NCBI RefSeq assembly: GCF_900115665.1
Contig: NZ_FOXH01000023.1
Coordinates: 26,284-81,914, forward strand
Origin: Pseudarcicella hirudinis
Lineage (GTDB): Bacteria; Bacteroidota; Bacteroidia; Cytophagales; Spirosomataceae
Reading direction: 5' to 3'
DNA: 55,631 nucleotides
Every line of letters begins with the position of its first letter. Position 1 is the stretch's first letter. The notes under the pieces were generated by a model. That model ran no database searches. It saw only the letters and a list, made by a program, of their open reading frames with translations, and had not been told where the DNA came from. Positions 27,701 to 36,392 of this stretch are shown here, in pieces. Made by a program: the position numbers and the translations under genes.

Positions 27701-28093
27701 TTCCAGTTTCTCGTTTTCAGTAAATCTGCGGGCGGTTTCTTTAACAATTGCAAATGCCAAAGGAAGGATTTCAAGTAAAACAATTTCCAATTGTTTATTG
27801 CGCTCCAGTTCAAGTTTATCGATGTCGTTAAAGAAGACTTCTTTTTGATTAATATCTTCCGTTTCTTCAACTTTGCTTCGCAAACCTGATATTTGTTGAT
27901 CAATATTGCTTAAACGTTCGGCAATAATAGCTTTTAACCTGGCTGATTTCTGACGAAGTTCATCATCAGAAATAGCGCTGAGTTGGGCAAATTCAGCATT
28001 GGTTTTCTCTACGTAAGGCAGTAATTCCTTAATGTCTCTTTCAGACTTCGTACCGAAAATTTTTGTAACTGCTTTAGTTAGTATATTTAACAT
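24734..28093 (-). CDS. secA: Preprotein translocase ATPase SecA
   Basis: The protein has 1119 residues, longer than the E. coli protein (901), as is usual in Bacteroidota because of inserts in the first nucleotide-binding domain. Motifs include the Walker A MATGEGKTL, DEVDSVLIDDARTPL, NMAGRGTDI and RQLRGRAGRQGD. The C-terminus ends with a short basic, Gly-containing tail and has no visible Cys-rich zinc motif for SecB binding. SecA drives export through SecYEG. The gene is monocistronic; two TAAATTTG -7-like elements (complements of 28167-28174 and 28233-28240) lie upstream without good -33 partners. Confidence 0.97.
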   Translation of the reverse strand: MLNILTKAVTKIFGTKSERDIKELLPYVEKTNAEFAQLSAISDDELRQKSARLKAIIAERLSNIDQQISGLRSKVEETEDINQKEVFFNDIDKLELERNKQLEIVLLEILPLAFAIVKETARRFTENEKLEVTATTEDKFIASKKKNVEILGDKAIWHNKWLAAGNEIVWNMVHYDVQLIGGVVLHQGKIAEMATGEGKTLVSTLPAFLNALAGRGVHIVTVNDYLAKRDSEWNAPLFEFHGLTVDCIDRHEPNTDARRNAYLADITYGTNNEFGFDYLRDNMARSPEEQVQRKHHFAMVDEVDSVLIDDARTPLIISGPIPRGDEHEFDDFKPRVSKLVDAQKQIVQNLLVESKKLIAAGDKKEGGLALFRAHRGLPKSKPLIKYLSESGHKQILQETESVYLAENQKLMPQADAPLLFTIEEKNNQVELTEKGIEFITGNYEDPDFFVLPDLSIDLNKIEIDKNITEQERLIQKEALIRDYSIKTQRIHTVSQLLKAYTLFEKDTEYIIVDDKVKIVDEQTGRVMEGRRYSDGLHQAIEAKEGVNVEDATQTYATITLQNYFRMYHKLCGMTGTAETEAGEFWTIYKLDVVTVPTNRTIARKDEEDKVYRTVREKYNAVSEEIQDLVSKGRPVLVGTTSVENSELLSRMLTIRKIPHNVLNAKHHAREADIVAEAGQSGKVTIATNMAGRGTDIKLSPDSKNAGGLAIIGTERHESRRVDRQLRGRAGRQGDVGSSQFFVSLEDNLMRLFGSDRIAKVMDRMGMEEGEVIQHSMITSSIERAQKKVEENNFGVRKRLLEYDDVMNYQRNAIYKRRQNALFGERLALDIANTMYDTCAELVNNYTVYEELELKCIEILGMEPPFSREEFPRLNAQKRTELLYNGAEVHYNEKNAVIADQVINVANEAINQGYTGIQVPVTNGLVVTGIFADAHKTLDTKGKEVVQELEKFISLSLIDQEWKEHLREMDDLKQSVQNAVFEQKDPLLIYKFEAVNLFQKFLARVNSDTISFLMKAAIPDFQEAPAPPKAPRQEPAQPKLKTSKDDAISSLLGGLASSQEQEYIDPSDRTAEKVAPRQAIKIADRNQRVTVQYKDGSIKENVKYKTVEQDVEGGLAVVIA

Positions 28094-28369
28094 TGTATTA
28101 GGTTGTTGGTCATTAGATTTTGTTCGTTGGCCTAAAATCCAAACGCGTCAGATATTTTTAAAATATCAAATTTATCAGCCTTTTTTATTGTTTTATAAGC
28201 AGGCAAAAGACACCATAAAAATAAAATACTTGCAAATTTAGTTTATTACAATCTTTTAAAAACAATTTCAGAGTAATTAATATTGTATTAAGAACTTTTT
28301 ACAATGTTTTACATCTTCATGTAAACATCAGCTGCTGAATATAATTTAACACTTAACTTATTGAAAATC

Positions 28370-28852
28370 ATGGAACAACAGCCATATAACCGCAGGCCGC
28401 CCCGTCCGAAATTAAAAATGCCCCTTTTCGGAAATATGATGGGTGGCGGAGAAAATAATGCACCAAGAAGATCAGAACGCCTTGGTTCCAGTAAATGGAC
28501 GCCCTGGATTTTCCTTATGGCACTGGTAGTTTTGGGGATTGATTTATACCGGGACAAGACCAGCGCAAGAAGAACTTTTACGGGAGCTACCGATATTCTT
28601 GGTATGGAATGGAACGGAAAGGTTGTTAAAAAGTATGCTAACGTAGTTACTCCGGAGAAAATACATTATCTGATTGAACTGAAAAATTCAAAAGGAGAAA
28701 AACAAAAACTTGACCTTATGGGCGAAACAACGAATCTTTGGGACTATGTAAGTCCGAATAATACGATTGTTAAGTCGTCAGGAAGCCTGAGTGTAACCGT
28801 AAAAAGTTATTCTAAGAAAGATACCGTTTTAGTAATGAGCTTTGCTAAATAA
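28370..28852 (+). CDS. Small single-span membrane protein of unknown function
   Basis: The protein has 160 residues from the ATG at 28370 (MEQQPYNRRPPRPKLKMPLF). It has a Pro/Arg-rich cytoplasmic start, a single hydrophobic helix at about 43-58 (WTPWIFLMALVVLGIDLY) and a soluble C-terminal domain of about 95 residues with alternating β-strand character. I do not recognise the family. It is transcribed divergently from secA, with a 276-nt gap. Confidence 0.65.
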   Translation: MEQQPYNRRPPRPKLKMPLFGNMMGGGENNAPRRSERLGSSKWTPWIFLMALVVLGIDLYRDKTSARRTFTGATDILGMEWNGKVVKKYANVVTPEKIHYLIELKNSKGEKQKLDLMGETTNLWDYVSPNNTIVKSSGSLSVTVKSYSKKDTVLVMSFAK

Positions 28853-29157
28853 AGAAATTTATTAATATTTAGCGTAAAACTTTGTTTTGCCTGTTTTCAT
28901 GACTAAGTTTCAAAAACAAACAATATCAGTTTGCATTTCAACGTTACCCTCCTGAAGCTTTGAGCTTCTTTGTTCATGCAAGGAGCGGGGAAATATACTT
29001 TAATCTGTTTATTCAGAGGTTATTTTGAAATTTCGTAAATATTCTGATGTTTCAGGCATCATTTTAGCTTACAATTTAAGACAAGCACGCTCCATAAATA
29101 TTCTATATTTAAAATTGATGTGGGATTTTTTTACATCAATTGACAGAAATTGCCAAC
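28853..29157. other. Intergenic region
   Basis: This 305-nt spacer has no gene. It contains a small hairpin GAAGCT/AGCTTC around 28951-28965 with no T-run, and no clear promoter. Confidence 0.4.
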
Positions 29158-30195
29158 ATGAAACAGAAATTATCAATACTTAGTCTGATTTTACTCGCGG
29201 GTCTGGTCTCTCATGATTTGACAGCCCAGTTCAAAATGTTTAAAAAGTCGGAGAAAAGTCCGAAAGTTCACCGGACAGATCAGTTTGAACCGCACTCTTC
29301 TGTAAGTTTTGGAGTAGGTACTTCAAGTTATTATGGAGAACTTTCCCCCTATGTTCGCCCTATCCAGTCAACATTTAACATGATCCGCTGGAATTTAGCC
29401 TTTAATTATACACGGTATTTTACACCAAACTGGAGTGGAAGGATAGGTCTGACTTATGCCAGAATTGCCGGAGACGATAATACCCTGGAAGGTGTGAAAG
29501 GATTTGAGGCAAATTTTATCAGGAATCTTCATTTTCGGAATGATATAAAAGAGCTTTCCCTGTTGGCTCAGTATGACTTTAAAAGCGGTGGACGCAGTTA
29601 TGAAAGGCGTGAAAAGGTTGTACCTTACCTTTTTGGAGGAATTGCAGTTTTTGCGCATAATCCAATGGCTAAACCCGAATCCTCTCTTTATGGAACAGAT
29701 TGGGTGACTTTGCAGGATAAACATACAGAAGGACAAGGATTACCCGGATATACTGATAAACCTTATTCGCTCATTGGCGTTTCTTTCCCGATCGGGTTTG
29801 GGGTAAGAGTTAAAATTAACAAAGATTTTGATTTTGGTGCTGAAGTAGGATTCAGGTATTCGATGACAGACTATCTGGATGATGTGGGAGGGAAATATGC
29901 TGCTACAGAAGATTTGACAGCGCAAAGTCCTTTAGCTGCCTCATTGGGAGATCGTTCTCAGGAACAGATTGCTGCCTATTCAGGAAAAGACAGAACGCAG
30001 TCGTATGTTAATTTTCTGAATGCAAATGGTATTCCTATTTCTGATCCGAATGCTCCTGTTGTCTCAACCAATACAGGTATCGGCCTGAAAGGAAATCCAA
30101 GAGGGAGTTCTTCGGTGAAGGATAGTTATATGCTGACAAATTTTAGTATAATATATCACCTTCCGGTGAAAATTAAATGCCCGCCATTACGTTAA
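29158..30195 (+). CDS. Outer membrane β-barrel protein of the DUF6089 type (first copy)
   Basis: The protein has 345 residues from the ATG at 29158, chosen for its signal peptide (MKQKLSILSLILLAGLVSHDLTAQ). The body shows barrel-type strands and motifs shared with the next gene: SSYYGELSPYVRP, YVRPI..F, PYLFGGIAVFAHNP, FPIGFGVRVKINKDFDFGAEVGFR and TDYLDDVGG. It ends KIKCPPLR. Genes of this type commonly sit before uppS-bamA-ompH in Bacteroidota, suggesting a link to outer membrane biogenesis, but the function is unknown. Confidence 0.82.
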   Translation: MKQKLSILSLILLAGLVSHDLTAQFKMFKKSEKSPKVHRTDQFEPHSSVSFGVGTSSYYGELSPYVRPIQSTFNMIRWNLAFNYTRYFTPNWSGRIGLTYARIAGDDNTLEGVKGFEANFIRNLHFRNDIKELSLLAQYDFKSGGRSYERREKVVPYLFGGIAVFAHNPMAKPESSLYGTDWVTLQDKHTEGQGLPGYTDKPYSLIGVSFPIGFGVRVKINKDFDFGAEVGFRYSMTDYLDDVGGKYAATEDLTAQSPLAASLGDRSQEQIAAYSGKDRTQSYVNFLNANGIPISDPNAPVVSTNTGIGLKGNPRGSSSVKDSYMLTNFSIIYHLPVKIKCPPLR

Positions 30196-30212
30196 AAGAC
30201 TTATACCACCAC

Positions 30213-30243
30213 AAAAAGGTCAGGTAAATCACCTGACCTTTTT
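30213..30243 (+). terminator. Intrinsic terminator between the two DUF6089-type genes
   Basis: AAAAAGGTCAGGT and ACCTGACCTTTTT form a 13-bp perfect stem with loop AAATC, followed by a T-run. Confidence 0.88.
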
Positions 30244-30256
30244 GTTAAATGACAGA

Positions 30257-30985
30257 ATGTTAAACATGCTTCCCGGCGTTTCTTTTAAAAGTAAAATCCT
30301 TCAACTCAATGTTTTTGTGTTTGGGATAAGCCTGTTTTTATCTCTTTTGGTTTTTCCCCTACATCTTTTTTCGCAGAAAATTGAAATAGGAGCCGGTTTT
30401 GGAGCGATGAACTATAAAGGTGACATTTCTCCTGACTTCCACCCTGGTTTTGCCAGACTGGGGGGGAATATTATGTTCAGATACAACCTTAATAATTCTG
30501 TTTCTTTTCGTGCCAGTGCTTTGCTTGGGAAAATTTATGCGGATGATAAACAGGTAAGTGATCCGATGAACCAGATCAGAGGAATGTCTTTTAATACTAA
30601 AATTGACGAAATTGCCTTAATCGCTGAATATAACTTCTTTAATTATAAGTACAGCCGGTATCATAAAGACTGGTCGCCCTATGTTTTTGGTGGTTTGGCT
30701 GCTATGAAATTTTCTCCTGATCAGGATCCGATTGATGATTACAAAACGAACCAGATTGTAATTCCTTTCGGAGTCGGGATAAAATACAATATCAAGAGAA
30801 ACTGGGGAATAAATCTGGAATTCGGAACAAGAAAGACCTTTACAGACTATCTGGATAATTTAGGTGGAAATCATCCGGGTTATCCTAAAAATTTCCAGAA
30901 CGATTATGCCCATAATGACATGTATTATTACACTTCACTTACATTGACCTACACGATACTGAATATTTTCTGTCCTACGGATTAG
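30257..30985 (+). CDS. Outer membrane β-barrel protein of the DUF6089 type (second copy)
   Basis: The protein has 242 residues from the ATG at 30257; the ATG at 30266 is equally possible. A hydrophobic export signal ends near LHLFSQ, followed by EIGAGFGAMNYKGDISPDFHP, YVFGGLAAMKFSPD, IPFGVGIKYNIKRNWGINLEFGTRKTFTDYLDNLGG and a C-terminus with FCPTD. The shared motif order with the gene at 29158 shows that they are paralogues; this copy lacks about 100 residues. Confidence 0.8.
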   Translation: MLNMLPGVSFKSKILQLNVFVFGISLFLSLLVFPLHLFSQKIEIGAGFGAMNYKGDISPDFHPGFARLGGNIMFRYNLNNSVSFRASALLGKIYADDKQVSDPMNQIRGMSFNTKIDEIALIAEYNFFNYKYSRYHKDWSPYVFGGLAAMKFSPDQDPIDDYKTNQIVIPFGVGIKYNIKRNWGINLEFGTRKTFTDYLDNLGGNHPGYPKNFQNDYAHNDMYYYTSLTLTYTILNIFCPTD

Positions 30986-31362
30986 TTAAATTTTAAAGGA
31001 GGGAGGTTTTCATGTTTAAGGGCAGGATCGAGGTAAAATTATCATTTCAATAAAATCCATTTTGATTTATCCGCACTCAAATCATTCGCTCCTGAAATTC
31101 CGGTTCCGGAGTCTTTTCTATCGTCTGAAACAGGGAGAAATACTTAGTTTTTATGCCATTATCAAATTATTATTTCAAGAAACTTTCAAGGAGCTTTTTC
31201 TTTGATTTTGAATAGGCTAGCTAATTCGTTAAATTTGCACACTATTCACCGCAGTTTTTTGATTTTAAAGGTTTATATGGGGTATTTTGGTAAAATAATT
31301 TCCTGAATTTTCATAAAAACCTTCAAAAAATTCAAACTGCCGGTAAGATTTTAGTCTGTTGA
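30986..31362. other. Intergenic region upstream of uppS
   Basis: 377 nt without a gene. It contains the candidate uppS promoter at 31207-31237; nothing else is identifiable. Confidence 0.45.
31207..31237 (+). promoter_or_regulatory. Candidate promoter of the uppS-bamA cluster
   Basis: TTTG (31207-31210), a 19-nt spacer and TAAATTTG (31230-31237) exactly fit the Bacteroidota consensus TTTG-N19-TAnnTTTG. The start would be near 31244, giving a leader of about 120 nt. Confidence 0.75.
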
Positions 31363-32139
31363 ATGTTAAAAAGTGTTAAATCCGTGAAGGAACAAATTGA
31401 TAATAACAATGTCCCGAAACATATAGCCGTTATTATGGACGGAAATGGACGCTGGGCTAAGCAAAAGGGCTTTGTTGACCGGATTTTTGGTCACCGTAAT
31501 GCTCTTACGGCAGTGCGGGACACCATAGAAGGATGCGGAGAACTGGGGGTTAAATACCTCACTCTTTATGCATTTTCCACTGAAAACTGGAACAGACCAA
31601 AAGCTGAAGTAGATGCTTTAATGTCATTATTGGTAGGAACCATCAAAGATGAGCTTCCGGGGATGATTAAAAGTAATATCAGACTTGAAACCATCGGGAA
31701 TATTGACAGTTTACCTGCCAAATCAAGAAAAGAACTGACTGCCGCCATCGATTCAACAAAAAACAGTACAGGATTAACCCTGATTTTAGCGTTGAGTTAC
31801 AGCGGTAAGTGGGATATTGTAAATACTGCCAGACAGCTTGCTCAAAAGGTAAAAGAAGGGACAATTGCTGTGGAGGATATTACCGAAGACTTATTTGAAG
31901 AATCACTTGATACCAAAGGTATCAGTAATCCTGATTTGATGATAAGAACCGGGGGAGATCACAGAATCAGTAATTTTATGCTTTGGCAGCTGGCTTATAC
32001 GGAATTATATATTTTTGATGAACTTTTCTGGCCGGATTTCAGAAAGCAGCATTTGTTTGAAGCTGTATTGAGTTATCAGACAAGAGAACGCAGATTCGGT
32101 AAAACCAGCGAACAGATTCGCCTTTTAGCAAAATCATAA
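31363..32139 (+). CDS. uppS: Isoprenyl transferase (undecaprenyl diphosphate synthase)
   Basis: The protein has 258 residues. The signature HIAVIMDGNGRWAKQKG carries the catalytic Asp, YAFSTENW and RTGGDHRISNFMLWQLAYTELYI are the other conserved blocks, and the end FGKTSEQI is typical. It condenses isopentenyl diphosphate on farnesyl diphosphate to make the C55 lipid carrier for cell wall synthesis. bamA follows 109 nt later; the order uppS-bamA-ompH-ompH is conserved in the phylum. Confidence 0.97.
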   Translation: MLKSVKSVKEQIDNNNVPKHIAVIMDGNGRWAKQKGFVDRIFGHRNALTAVRDTIEGCGELGVKYLTLYAFSTENWNRPKAEVDALMSLLVGTIKDELPGMIKSNIRLETIGNIDSLPAKSRKELTAAIDSTKNSTGLTLILALSYSGKWDIVNTARQLAQKVKEGTIAVEDITEDLFEESLDTKGISNPDLMIRTGGDHRISNFMLWQLAYTELYIFDELFWPDFRKQHLFEAVLSYQTRERRFGKTSEQIRLLAKS

Positions 32140-32248
32140 CCACCGATACCTTTTCAGTACATAGAGCTATAAATGATGGCCACGCGGTATTACCGCTACT
32201 CTGATGTATTTTTAGTTAAAAGTTGCCGTCATTCACAAAAACAAAAAA

Positions 32249-34852
32249 ATGAAGAAAGTTTTTCTCTTAATTATTGCCTTTTTCTGTGTCGCTTCTCTGG
32301 CAAATGCACAGTTACGGGGAGTAGGACGCTCATCTTTACCTATTGGTGCGAGTTCGGGATTAGATTTGAATTATGCTGACCCAAAAGAATATGAAATTGC
32401 TGAAATAACGACTTCCGGTTCGAAATTTTACGATGGAAATTCAATGATTACCATCTCAGGGTTAAGAATCGGGGATAAAATAAAAGTTCCGGGTGATGCC
32501 ATTACTTCTGCACTGAGAAAACTGATGGATCAGGGGATTTTAGAAGAGGTGGAGATCGTGGCAACTAAAATGGAAGGCACCAGGATCTGGCTTAATATTG
32601 CCCTCAAGGAACGCCCGAGGCTTTATAAGGTTCAATATTCAGGTATTCGTAAGGGAGAGCAGGAGACGCTTAACGATAAAATTAAAACCTATAAAGGTAA
32701 AATTATTACCGAAACACTTAAGAAAAACGTTGAGCTGGCAATCAGAAAGCATTTTCAGGAAAAAGGTTACCTGAATATTGTTATTAAAACTGCGCAGAAA
32801 ACGGACTCACTCAGAGGAAATAATGCTACCCTCAGCATTTCTGTAAATAAGAAAAGCAAAGTCAAAATCAATAAAATTATTATTACAGGTCTGAAGGAGA
32901 CCAGCGAAAGAACAATTCGCCGGAAATTGAAAGATACCAAACAAATGCGTTTCGGCAGAATTTTCAAACCTTCGAAATACGTTCCGAAGAAATTTGAAGA
33001 AGATAAGCAGAAACTGATTGAATATATGAACAAATCCGGTTACCGCGATTTCCAGATTCTTTCTGACTCTGTTTATAAATTCAATGAGAATACGGTAAAT
33101 GTTGTCCTGAAACTGGAAGAAGGCCGTAAATACTATTACCGCAATATTTATTGGGAAGGTAATTATATCTATCCTGACTCATTACTGGCTGAAGTATTAT
33201 CTATCAAAAAAGGAGATGTGTACAATACTGAAGAGCTTGAGAAAAAGATGAATGGTAATCCGGGTGAAGACCTAAGCTCGGTTTATATGGATAACGGTTA
33301 TTTATATTACAATGCTGAACCGGTTGAAACAGCCATTGAAGGAGATTCAATTGATATTACTATTCGTATCAATGAAGGTAAACAGGCAACAATCAATAAG
33401 GTAATTGTTAACGGTAATACTAAAACTTCTGACCACGTTGTAATGCGTGAGATCAGAACTTTACCAGGACAAAAATTCAACAAGTCTGCCATTATCCGTA
33501 CAGTTCGTGAGCTTTCAACAATTGGTTACTTTAACCCTGAGAAAATTTCTCCGAATCCGATTCCCCGTCCGGACGGAACAGTTGATATTGAGTATAACGT
33601 AGAAGAAAAACCTTCTGACCAGATTGAACTTTCAGGCGGTTGGGGTGGCTATATCGGTTTTGTAGGAACATTAGGGGTTGTGTTTAACAACTTCTCTGCG
33701 AGAAATATTACCAATTTAAGCTCATGGAGACCTCTTCCTTCAGGTGACGGACAAAAATTAGCCGTTCGTTTCCAGGCTAACGGAGCTGCTTACCAGAACT
33801 ATTCATTAACATTCACAGAGCCCTGGCTTGGTGGTAAAAAACCTAACTCGCTTTCTGTAAGTTTGAGCCGTAATATTTCTTACCCATTGCGTTTAAGTAA
33901 TGCGTATTCCGGAGCATATAGCAGTGGTTATGGTTATAACAATTATGGGTTATACGGAGGAACAGGATATTATCCGAGTACCAGTTATGGAACGGATAGT
34001 GCCTCTTTGGCACAACAGGCAATTAATAACAATGCCCACTTTAACTCTACCAACCTGACAATCAGTTTGGGTAAAAGACTGAAATGGCCGGATGATTATT
34101 TCTCTTTGAGTAACTCTGTTTCGTTCCAGTTAATTGATGTAAAAGATTTGCCTTATTACGGATATCCTGATGGTTTGTCAACGTTGGCTACATTTATTAC
34201 CAACTTCTCAAGAAACAGTATTGATAACCCGACATTCCCGAGGATGGGATCGAGTTTCTCATTGACTGCCTCGCTGACACCTCCTTATTCATTGTTCGGA
34301 GGAAAGAATACAAACCTGATTGAATACCATAAATGGATGTTTGATGCAAGCTGGTTTACAACAATGGTAGGAAAGCTTGTGCTTCATACAAGAGCTCACT
34401 TAGGTTTCTTAGGTAGTTATGGGGGTGCAATTACCCGTTTTGAACGTTTTGACGTGGGTGGATCCGGGATGGTTCAGGGGTACTCGTTTAACCGTGATAT
34501 CATTGGTTTGAGAGGTTATAAAGACAGGATTATCGGACCTTCAGGATACGGAAGCCCGGGTGGGGTGGCTTATAATAAATTTGTAATGGAAGTTCGTTAT
34601 CCGGTTTCTCTGAACCCTTCAGCTACAATTTTCTTATTAGGATTTGCTGAAGGAGGTAATAACTACGCTTCTTTCCAAGAATATAATCCGTTTAAACTGT
34701 ATAAATCTGCCGGTGTGGGTGCCAGAATCTTTATGCCCGCCTTTGGTATGATTGGTATAGATTATGGTTTTGGTTTCGATAAACCTCAGCCGGGAGCAAG
34801 CGATTTCGGTCGTCAGGCTTTCACATTCTCAATCGGACAACAGATCCGTTAA
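32249..34852 (+). CDS. bamA: Outer membrane protein assembly factor BamA
   Basis: The protein has 867 residues. Signal peptide MKKVFLLIIAFFCVASLANAQ, then about five POTRA repeats (roughly 50-470; VNGNTKTSDHVVMREIRTLPGQKF is typical of the last one) and an Omp85 barrel (about 475-867) with a Gly/Ser/Tyr-rich insert near 555-590 and the conserved GSGMVQGYSF / VRGY-like GLRGYKDR segment of loop 6. It ends FSIGQQIR. It inserts barrel proteins into the outer membrane and works with the two OmpH-type chaperones encoded next. Confidence 0.95.
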   Translation: MKKVFLLIIAFFCVASLANAQLRGVGRSSLPIGASSGLDLNYADPKEYEIAEITTSGSKFYDGNSMITISGLRIGDKIKVPGDAITSALRKLMDQGILEEVEIVATKMEGTRIWLNIALKERPRLYKVQYSGIRKGEQETLNDKIKTYKGKIITETLKKNVELAIRKHFQEKGYLNIVIKTAQKTDSLRGNNATLSISVNKKSKVKINKIIITGLKETSERTIRRKLKDTKQMRFGRIFKPSKYVPKKFEEDKQKLIEYMNKSGYRDFQILSDSVYKFNENTVNVVLKLEEGRKYYYRNIYWEGNYIYPDSLLAEVLSIKKGDVYNTEELEKKMNGNPGEDLSSVYMDNGYLYYNAEPVETAIEGDSIDITIRINEGKQATINKVIVNGNTKTSDHVVMREIRTLPGQKFNKSAIIRTVRELSTIGYFNPEKISPNPIPRPDGTVDIEYNVEEKPSDQIELSGGWGGYIGFVGTLGVVFNNFSARNITNLSSWRPLPSGDGQKLAVRFQANGAAYQNYSLTFTEPWLGGKKPNSLSVSLSRNISYPLRLSNAYSGAYSSGYGYNNYGLYGGTGYYPSTSYGTDSASLAQQAINNNAHFNSTNLTISLGKRLKWPDDYFSLSNSVSFQLIDVKDLPYYGYPDGLSTLATFITNFSRNSIDNPTFPRMGSSFSLTASLTPPYSLFGGKNTNLIEYHKWMFDASWFTTMVGKLVLHTRAHLGFLGSYGGAITRFERFDVGGSGMVQGYSFNRDIIGLRGYKDRIIGPSGYGSPGGVAYNKFVMEVRYPVSLNPSATIFLLGFAEGGNNYASFQEYNPFKLYKSAGVGARIFMPAFGMIGIDYGFGFDKPQPGASDFGRQAFTFSIGQQIR

Positions 34853-35121
34853 GATCCTGATATTTAAAACAGGCAATGCTAAATTTCTGAAATTTATTCA
34901 TTGCCTGTTTTTTTGTAATAAAGTTAATGTTTTGTTAATGTGATCAAAAAATACAGAGCAAACTCAATATGCAGGGTAAAGAGGCGTTAATAAGGCATGA
35001 ATTGACATAATTTTTGTAAATTGGAAGAAAATAGGGAAGGATACTATGTGGAAACCATATCGGAATGTTAAAAGAAACATATGGTTAAAGTCTAACTTAT
35101 TCATTCAAAACTTTATCAACT

Positions 35122-35730
35122 GTGAAGAAGCAGATTTTTTTACTAATTTTGGCTTTCCTTTGTTTTAGCAGATCAGCTAAAGCTCAGAAGTTCGGATATG
35201 TGGATTTAGAATATATTACTTCTAAAATGCCGGAATATCAGACCGCTCAGGCTGAAATAGAGAAGCTGACTTCCAGGTGGATTAAGGAAATCTCCGATAA
35301 AAATCTGGAAATTGAAAAACTTGAAAAAGCTTACAGAGCTGAAGAAGTTTTATTGACAGAAGATATGAAACAGCAGCGTTTGAAGGCAATTTCTGAAAAA
35401 GAGAAAGAAGCCAAAGACATGCAGAATAAAGTTTTCGGAATTAATGGAGAGCTTATCAAGAAAAAGCAGGACATTATTAAGCCAATTTTAGACGAAATTT
35501 CGAAAGCATTAGAAAAGGTAGTTCGCCAGAAAAGACTGGATTTTGTATTTGATAAATCCTCAGATGGTTTAACTATGGTTTATACTAACCCTGTTCATGA
35601 TTACACTGACTATGTAATGGAAGAACTCGGAATCTCTCCTGAACAAATAAAGGATAAAGAGAAAGAAAAAGCGGAATCTGAAAGCCCTAACAATACAGAT
35701 CAAAAGAGTAAAAATAAAAAAAGCAACTAA
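35122..35730 (+). CDS. OmpH/Skp-family periplasmic chaperone (first copy)
   Basis: The protein has 202 residues from a GTG start at 35122 that begins a clear signal peptide (MKKQIFLLILAFLCFSRSAKAQ). After KFGYVDLEYITSKMPEYQ comes a long charged coiled-coil region (about 45-130) and LDFVFDKSSDGLTMVYTNP, the Skp core. The last ~30 residues are highly charged and low-complexity (KEKEKAESE..QKSKNKKSN). It would escort unfolded outer membrane proteins to BamA. Confidence 0.88.
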   Translation: MKKQIFLLILAFLCFSRSAKAQKFGYVDLEYITSKMPEYQTAQAEIEKLTSRWIKEISDKNLEIEKLEKAYRAEEVLLTEDMKQQRLKAISEKEKEAKDMQNKVFGINGELIKKKQDIIKPILDEISKALEKVVRQKRLDFVFDKSSDGLTMVYTNPVHDYTDYVMEELGISPEQIKDKEKEKAESESPNNTDQKSKNKKSN

Positions 35731-35751
35731 CAAATTACAATTTAAACAACA

Positions 35752-36330
35752 ATGAGAAACAAATTAGTGATTGCCGTGATAGCACTTTTTGCTATGGCAA
35801 CAGTGAATGCACAGGCACAAATTAAAATTGGCTTTATCAATGCAGACTATATTTTAGGACAAATGCCGGAAGCAAAACAAGTGGAGGCTGACCTGAAAGC
35901 AACGCAACAGCAGTATGAAAACCTTTTACAAGGTAAAATGAAAGACTTCCAGGATAAGTTAGCTGCTTATGAAAAAGGAGCTGCTACCATGTCTGACGTT
36001 ATCAAAGCTGATAAAGAAAAAGAATTGCAGAATGCACAGCAGTCAATTCAGGAATTTCAACAAAATTCTCAACAATCTTTGCAAAAGAAACAAGCTCAGT
36101 TGTTGCAGCCATTGTTGAAGAAAATTGAAGACAACATGCACACTGTAGCAAAAGAGAATGGATTTACTTACGTATTCAACTCTGATGCAGGTCTTGGAAC
36201 AAGCCCGATTTTATTACACGCTCCGGACGATGCTAACATGTCTGATCTTGTATTGAAGAAAATGGGAATCACTCCGAAACCAGCTACAGCGCCTGCACCG
36301 GCACCAGCTGCAACTGCTCCTAAGAAATAA
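35752..36330 (+). CDS. OmpH/Skp-family periplasmic chaperone (second copy)
   Basis: The protein has 192 residues. Signal peptide MRNKLVIAVIALFAMATVNAQAQ, IKIGFINADYILGQMPEAKQ, a Gln-rich coiled coil (about 45-125) and GFTYVFNSDAGLGT, followed by an Ala/Pro-rich C-terminal tail (PKPATAPAPAPAATAPKK). It is paralogous to the copy 21 nt upstream and co-transcribed with it. Two Skp paralogues after bamA are the rule in Bacteroidota. Confidence 0.9.
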   Translation: MRNKLVIAVIALFAMATVNAQAQIKIGFINADYILGQMPEAKQVEADLKATQQQYENLLQGKMKDFQDKLAAYEKGAATMSDVIKADKEKELQNAQQSIQEFQQNSQQSLQKKQAQLLQPLLKKIEDNMHTVAKENGFTYVFNSDAGLGTSPILLHAPDDANMSDLVLKKMGITPKPATAPAPAPAATAPKK

Positions 36331-36354
36331 GGAAACGTTGAAAATAAAATATAG

Positions 36355-36392
36355 AAAAGAGGTCATTTGAAATTTTCAGATGACCTCTTTTT
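36355..36392. terminator. Bidirectional intrinsic terminator
   Basis: AAAAGAGGTCAT..TGA pairs with TCA..ATGACCTCTTTTT. It overlaps the last codons of the convergent SGNH hydrolase gene. Confidence 0.82.

Noticed and set aside
26390-27848. Several plus-strand frames of 60-90 residues within secA
   Set aside because: All are antisense to the SecA frame; none has a start context or plausible protein composition.
29140-29157. TTG start for the first DUF6089-type protein
   Set aside because: The ATG at 29158 begins a canonical signal peptide; the extra residues would disrupt it.
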